Shown here: piece after piece, positions 14,201-26,900 of the stretch | Numbering within the stretch: the first letter of the stretch is position 1 | Layout: each line of letters opens with the position of its first letter | NCBI RefSeq assembly: GCF_036324505.1 | Contig: NC_086352.1 | Location: 30,894,312 to 30,958,311 of the forward strand | Reading direction: 5' to 3' | Length of the DNA stretch: 64,000 nucleotides | Source of the DNA: Eleginops maclovinus | Lineage: Eukaryota; Chordata; Actinopteri; Perciformes; Eleginopidae | Translations under genes and position numbers: made by a program | The notes under the pieces: generated by a model | The model's input: the letters and a program-made list of their open reading frames with translations, nothing else | What the model was told of the DNA's origin: nothing | Databases searched by the model: none

Positions 14201-14510
14201 GCAGCAGTAGAACATTACTGACACTCAAATTGTATGTTAAACACATTTACAGGAGATTGGTTTTCACAGTCAGACCTAGAGAGTTGCTTTAAATAAATTC
14301 CATTAAAATAAGTTAAGCATTTAATATGAAATTGGACGTTATGCCTGATAATCACACAAGAAATACATTTATAAATGTCAGTAACTGATTTCTGTCAATT
14401 TACAATCTTCTGTCAATAAACGGTTTTGTTTTTCATAGAATTCATAGAGTAATCAGCCTTGGTTACATGTCATGATTAAAAATCGAAAACCGTTAATTGG
14501 ATTGGAAAAT
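11283..14510. other. Gene-free stretch with one candidate regulatory block
   Basis: No coding frame or RNA gene is supported. The only part with unusual wording is 11,630-11,770 (listed separately). The remainder, especially 12,750-13,800, is plain AT-rich DNA. Confidence 0.5.
11630..11770. promoter_or_regulatory. Candidate conserved non-coding element with octamer sites
   Basis: Within about 140 bases there are two octamer-like POU sites in opposite orientation, ATTTGCATAATG (11,634-11,645) and ATGCAAATGAAA (11,742-11,753), plus homeodomain-type TAATTAGTGG. The block is richer in complex sequence than the surrounding AT-rich DNA and free of repeats. Enhancer function is inference; conservation could not be tested here. 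Confidence 0.3.
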
Positions 14511-14513
14511 TAC

Positions 14514-14894
14514 GGAAGCCGAGAACGGCCATGGACTTTTTAAATTTTTTATGCACTTTTATATTTCGACATAACAAAGGTCGTTTCTCGTGATAACAAA
14601 TTAATTTATAATATGTTCGACCTGATTTCAACCCACAAGAGCTGCCACGAACGACTTCCGTAGCCACTGGCTGTAGGTGTAGCCTACCGGTAAGTTACAC
14701 TTTATGTTAGTTTGTTTACTTGACTGGATTTGCTTAGGGGCTACCGGTTTGCAGATGAGAGGCTGACAAACTTCATCTATCAAGCTGCTTCAGCTAACGT
14801 TAACTTAGCAATGTAATGTGAACAAAACGATCTTTGTTATGTCGAGATAACAGTGCATAAAAAATAGAAAAATCCTTGGCCGTTCTCGGCTTCA
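14514..14894. mobile_element. Miniature inverted-repeat element (unassigned class)
   Basis: GAAGCCGAGAACGGCC at 14,515 is repeated in inverted form as GGCCGTTCTCGGCTTC ending at 14,893. The pairing continues inward for about 75 bases: TTTTTTATGCAC and CGACATAACAAAG on the left match the complement of CTTTGTTATGTCGAG and GTGCATAAAAAA on the right. The interior has no coding frame. This is the build of a non-autonomous DNA transposon of about 380 bp. I cannot name its superfamily and found no convincing target duplication. Confidence 0.65.
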
Positions 14895-15656
14895 GTAGAA
14901 ATTGACGTTGGTATGACAAATAATCTTTATTACATTTCAATAGCTCTATAACTGCCACTTAGGCTATGCTTCCCTCTCCTTTTAGATGAATGCACTGCAC
15001 CAATGTGTTCCTTCTTTATGTGTGTTTGTGGTCTGTATGGTCTGATACAGTTGGTATTACACAAAGCTTAAATTTTTAGTCGGACATTGCCTCCACTTAG
15101 GCCGATTTCCGTGGTGGGAGAACCAAATTATCCATCTAAATCTAAAGGCATTTTAAGTCAACGCTGATGTATATTCAAGCCAAAATAGTTTTTTTTTTTG
15201 TTGCCATTTTAAGACTTGAAATGAAGTGTTACATGTCTGAAATGTAGTCGTATATGAGGAAAAAGAGGGGATTGGGGAGAATAGAGTGGTGTAGTGATGA
15301 CGTTTTTTTGTAGGCCAACCTGGAAGTTAGCATTGCAAGGGCTGCCTTGACAAAAATAAATAGGATTTCCCATTTGTTTTTGGTATATTGCACAAAATAA
15401 GCTTTGTGGCCAACACATTTCTATGATCAGTAGGATAATTTGCACTCATTAACACCAGTTTTTGAGTTTAAGCTTCAATGCAATCAGCAGAAACATAAAG
15501 CTAACGTTAGCCTGTCAGCAAACGGCATCACATGAGGATGATCACATTGATGGCCTTGTATAATGGGGGAATTGTAAGAAATAATAGTCAATATTAAGAG
15601 TAACCACAACACTGTCTTATTTTGAAATACAATCTTATTTTGAAATAGTTTATTAT

Positions 15657-16166
15657 TGTAACCGGATGTAAACAACACTGATGACGCTTGATGCCGGACG
15701 GAAGAAAACTGCGGTTTTGAGCGTTGGTTTCCTTAGCGGACAGGATCTGGATAAAGAGTGAATAGGGGAATGACTTATGGTGTTATACATTAAACACACA
15801 ATGATTAATTCTCCTTATTGACGCTGTAATACCCTAAGGAGGGAGATGACCCTATGCCACGTATTCACTAAACTGACCGGAAGTACTGTTACGACTTGAG
15901 GCGACCTTTGGACAAAGAGCAATGCAACCAAGGAATCGATCTCTTTTTGCTCGGACCCTCGGACGGTAAGCATCTCGTGAACCCTATTCATGTTTTGGGC
16001 CTGCTCAACTGTGTTCTGGGCTACTGAGCCACAGCTGTGAAACTTTTGTAAAACCTACCGCTGCATCCATTAATTAAATACTCCTTTTAAAACTTATAAG
16101 AGGAGCTTCACTTCGTTTTCTTTTGAATCGACTCCTGTGCTTTCGACTAAAAGAACACTTCCTACA
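15657..16166 (+). mobile_element. Possible solo LTR
   Basis: A 510-bp block begins TGTAACCGGATG and ends CTTCCTACA, so its ends are TGTA...TACA as in LTRs. It is less AT-rich than its flanks and contains a GGACGGTAAGC splice-donor-like site near 15,961 and TTAATTAAATACTCC shortly before the end. There is no matching target duplication (ATTAT on the left, GAACT on the right) and no internal retroelement region. It could equally be unrelated unique DNA. Confidence 0.28.
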
Positions 16167-16182
16167 GAACTTTATGGTTAGC

Positions 16183-16600
16183 CAGTGGAGGAAGTACTAA
16201 TATAAAAGTAACATTTCAACAGTGTACTTCTCAATATCAGAACTGTATTCAAAATGATACTTGAATAAAAGTATAAAGGTATTAAAAATGTACTTAAAGT
16301 ACCAAAAGTAAAAGTGCTCATTGTGTAGTATGGCGGATTGCAGACTAATATAAATGTAATTACTGGATTACGATTATTGATTCAGTGATGTGTTCATCGC
16401 TGTAGTGTTGCATCTGGTAAAGTTGGTTCTCCTTTTAATTGCTGTGTATACTGATGGGAGGTTTAATCTTGAATAATTTACAAGTTGGTTTAAATGTCTT
16501 AAATGTTTTTTTACTAAAGTGCTGTACATGAGTAAATGTACTTCAAAAACATGTTCAATGACTCAATTTGAAAAGATACAGAGTTTTACAGTTTCTCTAG
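16183..16600 (+). mobile_element. Truncated hAT-type miniature element
   Basis: It starts CAGTGGAGGAAGTACT and carries the run of 'AAAAGTA ... AAATGTACTTAAAGTACC' and 'AAAGTAAAAGTGCTCATTG' typical of a fish hAT miniature family, of which a fuller copy lies at 30,169-30,672. The family's far end is not clear here, so the right boundary is approximate. No coding capacity. Confidence 0.55.
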
Positions 16601-16839
16601 ACATAAAAGTAAACCAATTACACAAACACACACATTATTTCACTTGTTTACTTCTTATACAGTAAGTCAAGCTGATGAAAAATGTAGGTCCAGTGGGTAC
16701 TTTTTATTATTTATTTCTCAAAAAAAACAATTGCTTCATTGCTCACAATGGACAGCTTGCTCAATAATTCATACAATTAGTTTTTTTCTCCTTAAGCAAG
16801 CGCTCTTGTTTCAGTAACCTGCCTCAACCTTAGCACCGG

Positions 16840-17010
16840 CCCCTGTCTTATTAATCAGCCCCCATCGATTTAGTGTTGAAGCTAATTAAAGGCCTGACAT
16901 GTGCAGTTGATTCCAGACATCTGTATGTGTCAAGAATGCAAAGGCACAGCCTCTCTGCCACTCTCTAACTCACTGCCGCTGACACCCGCGGAGCAACTCG
17001 TTCCACTAAA
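16840..17010. promoter_or_regulatory. Candidate conserved non-coding element
   Basis: This block between repeats has mixed base composition, homeodomain-type sites (TTATTAATCAGC, AGCTAATTAAAGG) and no coding frame or repeat signature. It is flagged only because it stands out from the AT-rich background. Regulatory function is inference. Confidence 0.22.
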
Positions 17011-17690
17011 GCCAAAAAGGAGTGACACACTTAGTGTTTTTTAGCAGATTCATTGCCGCCCCAAGACCGTGTTAGAATACTAACAAGCTTCTCTAAGATG
17101 TTGGTGTCTTTTGTCTTAATTCATATCAGAGGGTTCTCACAAACTTTGAAACGTCTCCGGAGGCTTTGAACTTTTGGAATGAAAAATATTCAGTATTTTT
17201 TTTAATGATGGAGAAGTGTAGTATCATTAGATTAAAAGGTTTTAAAAAGGCTATCAGTATTTATATATAAATGATATTAAATGATAACTTTAATTAATGT
17301 TAAAGTTCCTCGGGGCACCACCCTTCCCAAAAGAAAATTATAGCCAATTAATGTAGACTTAGAAAGTATGCTAACTATCAATTTAGAATTCTGATTAATG
17401 ATTAAATTATTCAAACTTTTACTATGGTAATGCGAACTCTGGCTCTCTGTACTGACCGCACTGAGTTGGAGTTTTCCGGTGTCTTGTTGTGTCAAACACT
17501 TTCCCTGTTGATATGTGGTGCCATTTGTGTCTTAGACAGCAATTGACTGTTTAGAATTAGTGACCTACCTTGTCTAGTTTTCCTGGGGCAATTTGGAACC
17601 TCGGAATTGCCATCTTCCTTAAGTCGAGGAATGTGAAAACACCTCTTTAGTGACAACCTTTGATCTGATACAATTCAGTACTGTCAAGGT

Positions 17691-18121
17691 CAGGCTTGGA
17701 GAGTAACTGATACATGTAACAGGATTGCTTAATCAGGTTACCAAAACTGTAGGTCCTTACAGTTACATCAAAAAAGACAATTAGATCACTGGGAAAACAA
17801 TCAAATCAATAAAAAAAATGTAATCACGTTTATCACAATAACTATCTAAATAGTTATTATTAATCAAGCTCAACGTACTGAACTTTTGGCATGAAGTCAG
17901 GCGATTTTCTGACATTTTTCTAAAGCATCTACAAAGCCGCTATCACGCAGAGTGCCTCTTATTCCCATTCTTCGTCCAGTGGTCTTCAATCATATAGCTT
18001 GTGCTGATTTCTCCACCACAATTCATGGTAAACATCCACACTGGAATTATTGGAGGAAGTTTGGGTCAAACTCAGAAATGTGATTAATTGATTTTAATAT
18101 ACGTTAACATTGACAGCCCTA
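17691..18121. mobile_element. Degenerate hAT-like miniature element(s)
   Basis: The left part (CAGGCTTGGAGAGTAACTG, then TGTAACAGGATTGCTTAATCAGG and a TTACAGTTACATC run) resembles a fish miniature family built of 'GTAACGGATTACATGTAA' wording. The right end, TTAACATTGACAGCCCT at 18,104-18,120, is the reverse complement of the common AGGGCTGTCAA terminus of another such family. Probably two overlapping or nested remnants. Ends and class are uncertain. Confidence 0.42.
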
Positions 18122-18129
18122 ATTACAAC

Positions 18130-21100
18130 TTCACAAATCTCATAACACAAAGTAAATTGAGTGTTTTTTTTAAGGTCACCCTCCCACCTCAAGTCAGTTT
18201 TAGAGGACAATAGAAATACACATTTTTGGGTCAATGCAATCTCTAGAAATAAACTTAAGCTTAGTCACTGAAAAGTCTATTAGTGATGTCGCAAATGTCT
18301 GTGTCTTGCTTGTGTGTACATTAAATGACTTAAAACTTGGATTTAAAGTGAGCACAGAGAACCTTTCCTCCTTCAGCAGATGAATGGGGAAACAACCTTC
18401 TAGTGTCAAACTCTGCACATATATCATTCTGCACAGTGAAGCTCAAACATCACAGTGAAAGAAAAAGAAGAAAGGCATCTTTTTAAAGTGGAGGGGTACT
18501 TTAAGATTTCATAGTTTTCAGTCGCTTCAATACAAAGGTTGAATAGGAATAATGCCCTCTGATAAAAGTTAAAATCTGGGACAGAAAAATATTATAATTC
18601 TTCTGTTTTCATCTCAATAAATGGGTAAATCAACATCTTAATAACTTCCATTTAGTGCTAAAAAACAGCATGCCGCCTAAAGCGAACCTACTTCTTAGTT
18701 TATTTAAACATGAACGGTTCATTTAGAAGTCTTTAAATCCTAAATTGTCCAAATTCGAAACGCTCAAAGACATTTTCCATAGCTTTCAACTTCAGAGGCA
18801 TTTAAATATTGTGAAACTGCAGAGTCACCGCATCTGTGAAAGGCCACAGACAGCAATAAGCAGTAATGCAATGCTCTAATTATCTCACACGCTGTACAGA
18901 AGAAATGAAGTCGGGGCTAAATTAGTTGAGCCTTTGCTCCGGGGAGTGGCTCTGTGTCTTTTTAAGATGTATATTTTATTTAGTAAATGTTCCTTGTCAT
19001 GATAAACACTCAACACCATTCATTACATAATACAAACACGCATAACTAGACTCCGTGCCCCTGAAATGAATATGTGCTACTTAAAGTAGCAGTGGTGGGT
19101 AAACAATTAGCGTACTCAGCCCTTCAATGATGAAGCTTCCCACTACCCCTATTAAGACATGGCATCTTTATACAGTTTATCCCCGCTGTTTTATGAATTC
19201 ACAATTACACCTCATTAATGTGTCATTTGCATAATTACAAGGAATGGGGACACCGTTCACAGTGGGAATACACATTACCTTGAAGGGGCAAAAGGATGCA
19301 ACACAATGTTGTGCGCTGTAGCAGGAGAGATCGTGTTGTTTTGCTTTTAGGTGGATTGATTATTAATGAATTTACAGCTTGAAAACTGGGACAAAACTCA
19401 CTTCTGTGTGCTGTGGGAATTTCTTTTTTTTACCAGCAATGCCCATTTTACGGCTGGAATTCTCGAAAACTGAATATGCTTTTCCTTTTTTTTTATTTTT
19501 CCAGCTGCATTAATTCACAAAACTTAATTCTGTCTCATCATTGCCGTGAAATAGGGTGTGAAAAGGCAATATCTGCAATAAAGCTGTGAGAAATTCAGCG
19601 AAAGAGCTTATTTGGTCTGTACAGGTACTTTAACCCACCCTCTCTAGGTTATTTGTAAGATAAATGAAACCACAGAAACAGATGACAGGTCTTTAGCTCA
19701 ACTATAAAATGCAATTAACCAGCAAATGAGGCCAGGCAAGCCACTTTGACCATTCGCTATGAGCAACAGCTAGAGGGGAAGGAGTAGAATGGTAATTCAT
19801 ACCAAATTTGCAAACCGCTCTGCAGCCTTTAACCAGGGTTGATAAATCACATTAGACATTTAAACGGCTGCTGATTTGGGTATTCAAATGTGTTTTATTC
19901 AGATTTCTATGAATTTCTGTCATTGTTTGCTCACAGAAATGATCAAATATGAACCATTTAATGATTGTCGGTTTATGCGAATAATTAAAAATGTTGCATC
20001 ACAAACTCAAATTCATATTTTTTATTTTACAAAACTAACAGTCTATAAAGCCAATCTAAAGCCCTGAACTGAATACAAAGTCAAGGTAAGGCCAATAAAC
20101 ATGTCCTTAGCTTTTCAGGTATTTTGTAAATTCACAAAATCCAATTTTGATAAACAGAGACATAAGGATTCAACCTGTGGACAACATGGATCATTATATG
20201 TGATAATCGTTTCTTTCCAATATAGCTGATGAGATAATCATACTCAAAAACAAGAAATAAAACCTGCTGGTGGCTCTGGAAAAGTCAGGGGAGTTAACAA
20301 AGGCAGTCTGGGGGCCATGCAATCCAATTGTTGTTGAGATGTTTAAGTCTGGACATAGTGTCAACCTCAGGATCTAAAATTTGAAGCCGAAAATCTGAAT
20401 TCTCGCTTATCATCAGTAGGGGTCCACTCTTCTTGTTGCAAAGAGTCTGATTGTATAGATGTGTAAAAAATGACCCTACAGAACTCACTTGATTTGTTTC
20501 CTCATTCATAACAAGATCCCGGTGTCATGGCTCGTTTTTAGTCTTCATCAAGGCAGAAGGATGTTAATATTTGTCATTTATGCTACCATATTAACTGAAA
20601 TAGATGCTAAAGCAGGGTGTGCTTTTGGGCGGGGCTACCTTTTGAATGACAAGTTGCTACCACACAACATAGTGAAGTTTGGTTGTTGTCAATGTTTTCC
20701 TTTTAGAACTTGAACCCTTATACATTTCATCAGCTCATGAAAGTTGCCTAAAAATGTCTTATTAAGTGTTCAGTTGTACTTTGCTCCACCCTTACACTGC
20801 TGTTCCCAAAGATGGCTACATCCAATATGTCCAAAATGAGGCTTCAAATCTGCGGTCCACAATGCACTGGGTAACTTAACAATTACTATATCCACTTCTG
20901 AGTCAAAGTTTATGCCTGCATGTGATTGTATAACTTTATGGTGGTTTCCCTTTCCATCACTCATTGCGTTCATGGTATAATCTGCTCTATCACTGCAAAG
21001 CATGCCCACATTTCATCAGGGAAAATGTACAGCTCAGTGCGTACCGCCCACCCTCCACAATCCAACCCACAAACCCCAGTGGTCGGATACCTTGCCAAGG

Positions 21101-22230
21101 CCTTTTGTTCTCAGCCATAATACATCTTTATTAGTATAATCCCGATGCTCCTCTGCTTTACTCACACTCCATTAGTCTTTATCCAAATCATGTAGTTACA
21201 AACAGACTGTCATTGAAGGCAGGAAAACACTCTCTGGAAATCAACGATGGATAATTGCTTTAACTTTTCCACTAACTGTTGGTGCATAAAGTCTTTGGCA
21301 AAGAGACAACAAGCAGCAGCCCACATTTGGATCTGAAGCGCTGAAATGAAAAGCCTCTTTCTGACAGTAACACTGTTTCCATGCAGAAGAAACCTGGCTC
21401 TGCTTAGTCCCTGTTTCTCTGGATACAACAGTGTGCACAGGGGTCCTGAGATTTATGGCAGCGGCTCAATGATGCTGGTGGGGGAAAGTCTTTGGGGGTT
21501 TTCACATCCCTCCATTTGTTTTGCACATTACTGATGTTTCCCTTAATGTGCTCCGAGCATCCCCTTGAGGAGCTAGATGGGGCTGTTCTCAAGTTCAGGC
21601 TTCATTTAGTTTTCCCCCTGTTCTTCTCCGGAGATAAAACCTGACATACAGACCTCTCCGTCTCTCCTGAGGACCTATTAATACAGGAAGAGGAACAGAG
21701 GAGAGGAGGTGGCGAGCCCCACATCCACCTGGCAGACCAAACACTGCCATGTTTATTTGGATCCTACACTGGATATGGATGAATAGGCAAGCAATGGCTT
21801 TTAGTAATGGCAGCAAACTGATGCTTTCAGAGTCCCTCATGAGCAGTGGGTGTTTCTGCTTGCTAGAGAAATCTCCCTCACTAATCAGCATATATCTAAA
21901 CTTGTTAAAAGCCTTTTTACTCCGAAAATAATTAATAAATTCAAACTGTTGATGTTCAGACTTGAATATAAATGAATAAAAACAGTAACAATAGGGTGGC
22001 TTTCTCTCAGTGACTGATCATCATTGCACATTTCTATCGCCAAGTTGGCTCAACTTTAGTTTCTCCTTATAACATTTACATGCGGTTAAACATTAAAACA
22101 GTTCCAGGTGAAAGTTTGTGTTCCTGTATTATTTAGAAATCCTCTCAGCCAAATTACTTCTTGAGCTCACTGACGGTGAAATATCTCTGCCTGTGTTGAA
22201 TCCAGCTTTCACTGCACAACGAGCTTACAC
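18130..22230. other. Gene-free stretch with one candidate regulatory block
   Basis: No supported gene. Open frames near 21,210-21,930 overlap on both strands and show no family. The region around 20,770-20,930 has weak resemblance to a fish dispersed repeat ('CCAAAGATGGCTACATCC', 'ACTATATCCACTT'), too weak to call. The block at 19,120-19,260 is listed separately. Confidence 0.45.
19120..19260. promoter_or_regulatory. Candidate conserved non-coding element
   Basis: Contains a dense set of homeodomain and POU-like words (CACAATTACACC, CTCATTAATGTGTC, ATTTGCATAATTACAAGG) inside about 60 bases at 19,200-19,250. No repeat signature and no coding frame. This density resembles developmental enhancers of vertebrates; that reading is inference. 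Confidence 0.3.
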
Positions 22231-22234
22231 ATCG

Positions 22235-22330
22235 CTGTTTACATTACATTTTGCTCTTATCCAATGTGATTTACAGTATATAATTAAGTATAATTAAGTG
22301 CATTCAGGACATTGTTTACTCACTGTAAGT
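22235..22330. repeat. SINE-type tail fragment
   Basis: TTTACATTACATTTTGCTC then TTATCCAATGTGATTTACAG is the reverse-orientation form of the widespread fish tail 'ctttggataaaagcg...aaatgacatgtaatgtaa', which also ends the SINE at 57,235-57,431. Only the tail is present. Confidence 0.5.
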
Positions 22331-22411
22331 GGGTATTCCAGTGACCATACAAAGATAGCAATATTATTTTTAGCAACACTATAATCTATACAAAATACAA
22401 GAAATAAAATC

Positions 22412-22830
22412 CATTAGTGGAAAGTAACTAAGTACAATTTTAAGGTACTTTAATAATTACATTTTCTTACTTTCATTACTCTAAAGATTATTAATGAAAA
22501 ATATACTAAACCAATCATTTATCAGGTTTAAATACAGGTTATGAACTTTATTGATCCTTCAGTGAGATTCATAAGCTATCCTGCAGCACAATTATCAGAA
22601 ATAAAAACTATAAAACCTCCAACTTTTCAAGTTACAACCTTAAAGAAAGAAACACATTAATGCATCAATAATTAATAATAATATTATAACATACTATTTT
22701 TAAATGGGTCATATTGCAGAAGGAAGTCTTTCTGTACCACAATTAATTCATTTTTGACACATTACATTTTGAATGCTGGATTTTTACTTGTAACAGAGCA
22801 TTTTTATACATTCCAGATCCTCCTTTTTTA
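22412..22830. mobile_element. Degenerate hAT-type miniature element
   Basis: AGTGGAAAGTAACTAAGTAC at 22,417 and GATTTTTACTTGTAACAGAG near 22,780 are end and near-end words of the same family as 30,169-30,672. The middle (22,545-22,620), TTTATTGATCCTTCAGTGAG, looks like a separate antisense LINE 3'-tail inserted in it. Boundaries approximate. Confidence 0.45.
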
Positions 22831-22839
22831 TTTATATTT

Positions 22840-23610
22840 CTCCAGCTTTGTTTTTTACACATTGTCTTTGTGTGTTTTCCCACCTTTTTGGATTGTTTTT
22901 CTGACTTTATTGGTTGCACCTGTTCGCCATCAGCCCTGCAATCACCTGACCTCCTGCATACCTGCACATCACCCCCTCATTAGTTCAGCGTGTATTTAAC
23001 ATGCATAAGCCCTGTTTATTCAGTTTAGTCTTTGTATTATCCATGTCTGATCTTGTGTGTCTTACATGGGGAAGTTCTTCACAGTTTTGTGTAGTTTCAC
23101 TACACAAAGATCTGAGAAATTCTTCCACCTCTGATCTCATTATTGTAGAGAATAAGTTAACTACTGTAGCAAGGGATATAGCTGCTGGGGCATGTTAGAT
23201 TTGCAGCTCATCTTAACCTACTTCCAAGGTGCATAGAAGAGAAAAAGTGTACATCGATACACCAACATGTTTCGGCTTGTAGCCTTCGAACAACGTTTCA
23301 AAGAACTGGCAGCTCCATTCGTCCCTGTGCTATGACCATTGTTAAAATATTCTCATTCAATTCTGTAATTGTATCGTGTGTGGCAGTTTTCATTTTCTAG
23401 CGAATCCGTTGAGGACAGTGTCAGTTGCTACTTCTGTATGTGTCAGCCAGCAAACTCAAAGTTCTCTAGCTAAAATTGAAAAGGATGCCTTTGTCTGAAA
23501 TCGAGGACATGTATTTCGACACCCAAAATTTGTCACCAAATGTAAATTGTGAATTACATATGTGTGTGAGATACAGATGCAGCCATAGCATGCAGATAAA
23601 AAAAAGTGGT
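22840..23610. other. Gene-free stretch, nothing recognised
   Basis: Short overlapping frames only. No recognisable protein, repeat end or RNA gene. Confidence 0.45.
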
Positions 23611-23617
23611 CATGAAT

Positions 23618-23935
23618 GAGAAGGGGCCTTATTATGCTTTTTGGGGTTCTCTTTCCTCTTGTGTGTTATAGGTTTTTGTGTAAGTTAACGGTCTGCACAG
23701 GCTAAAATCCCAACGATCCCTCCAGAGGGAGTTTCTCTCCCACAAGCCCCCCGCCTTTGCCTCAAAGGCCTCTATTAAACCCCTTTTGTTTACTTCAATG
23801 ACATAGTGACATCACTAAGTAACACTCGCTCTTGTATTGGTTATCACTCCAACACATAACTTTTTGAACATTAAAGCATAGAGACATGTCAGAGTAAAGA
23901 TGAGCAGAATATATCCTCTTTAAAGTCTATGGCTG
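23618..23935 (+). mobile_element. Miniature repeat of the 'TTATTATGCTTTTTGGGG' type
   Basis: The start GGGGCCTTATTATGC, then TTTTTGGGGTTCTC, GTGTTATAGGTTTTTGTG and GTCTGCACAGGC, is the familiar opening of a fish repeat. The end CAGAATATATCCTCTTTAA is a degenerate inverted form of the start. A second copy in opposite orientation lies at 28,078-28,520. No coding capacity; probably a non-autonomous DNA transposon. Confidence 0.6.
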
Positions 23936-23939
23936 TTTC

Positions 23940-26900
23940 AAAGAAAATCTATAATCTATAAAAAAATCTATATTTGTTTGTGTGTCACAAAGTCATTTAC
24001 AGCCCATCATTAAAGATTAACAGATTTATTGTCCTTGTGAGGTTGTCCTTTCTGCTTATTTATGTTTTCTCTTTTAGATTTCCCCAACCAATTCCAGTAA
24101 ATTCACAATACCCAATTCCATTCAATCTGCCTTCGACATCTAGCCATGGATAATACACGAAGCCCATATTATATTCAGCAACATACACTGCCTTCACCAC
24201 CGTGCCAGATAACTTTGCCGTGCCACAGTCTCCTCTGGCTGGCCTCGCAATGCCTTCACATAAGGACAATGAAGAGAAGGCGATAAATCTTTATTGAAGC
24301 AATTATAGAGCAAATGTTATTTACACCACCTAATTGGGCCTGGGTATCTCTCCGCTCATAGAAATTAAGGCTCGAGGGGAGTTAAAATGGACACCAATTA
24401 ATTTTTGCTGACAGAATCAGCAAAACTGCAAATGGCAACAAAGGGAGTTTCCCCAAGAGGTAGTGACTTTAGAGCGAGGTGAGAATAACTCGCCTAATGT
24501 AGTCACAACATCACACCATTTCCATATAAATAACTTCCAAAGAAATAAGAAACTCATTTGCGCTGCTGAAAAGAAATCAATTACAGGCAACAAACCAGCT
24601 CATGCCATTCCCCTAGACCTTGAAAAGCACGAATGACATGCTTATAGTACACTCTAATGCTTTGCCCGGGTTCTAGTAGAATATGCATAATGTGCGCTGA
24701 CGGACAGGGAGGGGTAACGTCAGCTAGTAAATGTCAAGCACACATACAGGACCACACACAGCTTATTAAAAACCTGTCACTAGGAGAGAAGAAGCTAACA
24801 GGATGTACCAGACTTGATGAGGATTTATTACCCACTGCCATCTTTACTAAATGGCATTCTTAGAGTCTCGGATTCTTAAAATAAATCACCCTGTCGATGT
24901 GTGTGCGTGTTCAGTTGTGTGTGTGCATGTGTGTTATTGGGTCACTTTTGAAAGTCGCTTTGTTTGGCGCAGATTTTGACAAGATAAGGAATTACAAAGG
25001 GCACAAAGGATAGCCTCGGTTTTAACGACGTTGTCACGTTACAGTAAATCAACTAATCACGAGTAAATACAGGCAGCTTATATTCCGCCAAACTTTGGCT
25101 CCATTTGATAGCTGTCAATATCAATCAAACAGGATATTATCTCCACTTGAATATACAAGGCAAACAGTCAGTTCCAGCAATCATGGACACCGCAGGAGTA
25201 TGGGGTACCCTGAATAATTTAGGGGGACCTAGAGCTGAACTGGGAACCTGTGGTTCGGAAATGTATTGTTTAAGAACTTGACTTGTTGTCATGGGGCCTG
25301 AATTTCAAATACTCTGCAAGCAATTAAAACACATTTTTTTCAGACACACACACCAGTTGAGTCTCATAAAAGTTCATAAAATAAGCTGTTTTAAAAAAGT
25401 AGAGAAAAGGTGAGCTCTCGCCATAATTCTCCCCATGAAAAGACTGATGAATAGTCTACCAGAAAAAGGCAGTCATTTTTAAATTGAGGTATAATACCAG
25501 CAGAGGTGGAAAGGATACCTTTCAAATGAAATGGATTAATATCATTCAAAGCATATTCCCTAGTTTGTTCACAATCCACTGAGGCAATGTACAACACTGT
25601 CTCCGTATTTCACCCTGCGATGATATGTTTGCGCTACGTGTGTTCTTATTCGTTTTTCTATTTTTCCATTTTATTTTGCATTTGGTTCTCAAGTGATCAA
25701 GTTCTCAGCTGCAGATTCATTTTAACTTGTGATACTTAAAGTTGCTTTGTTTGTTGTTGGATTAGTTTATTCAAATGATAGCAAACATTCTCGTTTGAGA
25801 CACATGTTTTTTTGTTCACATTGGGTCATCTCCCATGGGATGTCTCATCACTTTTTGTAATAAGATATCAAAAGCAGATCCAAAAAGTTGCTTATAAATG
25901 TAAACTTTGCCTATCACCCAAGATTAAAACTACAGGAGAGCTCACGCCTCATTGTAACTGCAAACAGGGATGAGGTTTTGGGGTAGTTTTACAGAAAATA
26001 AACCAATTTCGGAAGATAAACTTAGATTTCACTCCTTGCTACACAATTAGACTTCCCTGCAGATTTTCAAATAACTTTTCCCTGACTGCTGATAGATTCT
26101 CAAATAAGCCATCATAATTTTAAACTAGAAAAATATGTTTAACTAGACATTTCAAAAATACCTCTGCTATGGCGTTGAGGTATGAGAATACAATAATAGC
26201 CCATGGCCTTATAACAAGAATTTGCTGAGAAATATTTGATGTTACTTCATAATAAACCATCAAGTTCCAGCTCTCCCGTGTTCTCAATGTGTTTCGACTC
26301 CATGCTCCAGATGTTTCCATTGCAACAAGGAGTAAAGCTCACACAAACACAAAGGGCAGCACAGGGGTCCTTCAGGTGAAATTCAGAAGAGGAAGCTGCA
26401 TCACCTTGTAGACCTAGCCAAGAGTATGCAGCCACATTGCAGTGATGTGCTTGTAACTTTTCAGGTGAGCTAAGGTGATAAGATGTATAAAAGCAGTGAC
26501 ACGAGCGTATAATGTATGTGAAAGTGTGACAGACAATGCAGATAATGTACTTTTATCATTGTTTTACCAGCTAAGTGTCATGTGGAAGGAACAGTGCGTG
26601 ACCAGCCAGCTTACCAAAAATGATTGTTTTATCGGCTTATTTGAACAATGTGATTGAACGATTCCTTCACATAATATAGCAGATGTGCTGTAAGCTAGCT
26701 AGCTAACCTAGTCATTTCAAAAAAACGAACAAAACACTTACAATTATGAAACAGACTAATAACTCTGCCAACTGAGACAGTTGTGATTTTATATTTGCAT
26801 AGTTCCTAAAGGTACAGCACTTCATCCTCTGTACACCACATACAGCTAAATTAAAGATATCATTCACACATTCACAGACACATTTTCGGTTGTAAGTATG

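Noticed and set aside
20770..20930. Dispersed repeat with 'AAGATGGC' and 'CTATATCCACTT' words
   Set aside because: The resemblance is too weak and too short to call without a search.
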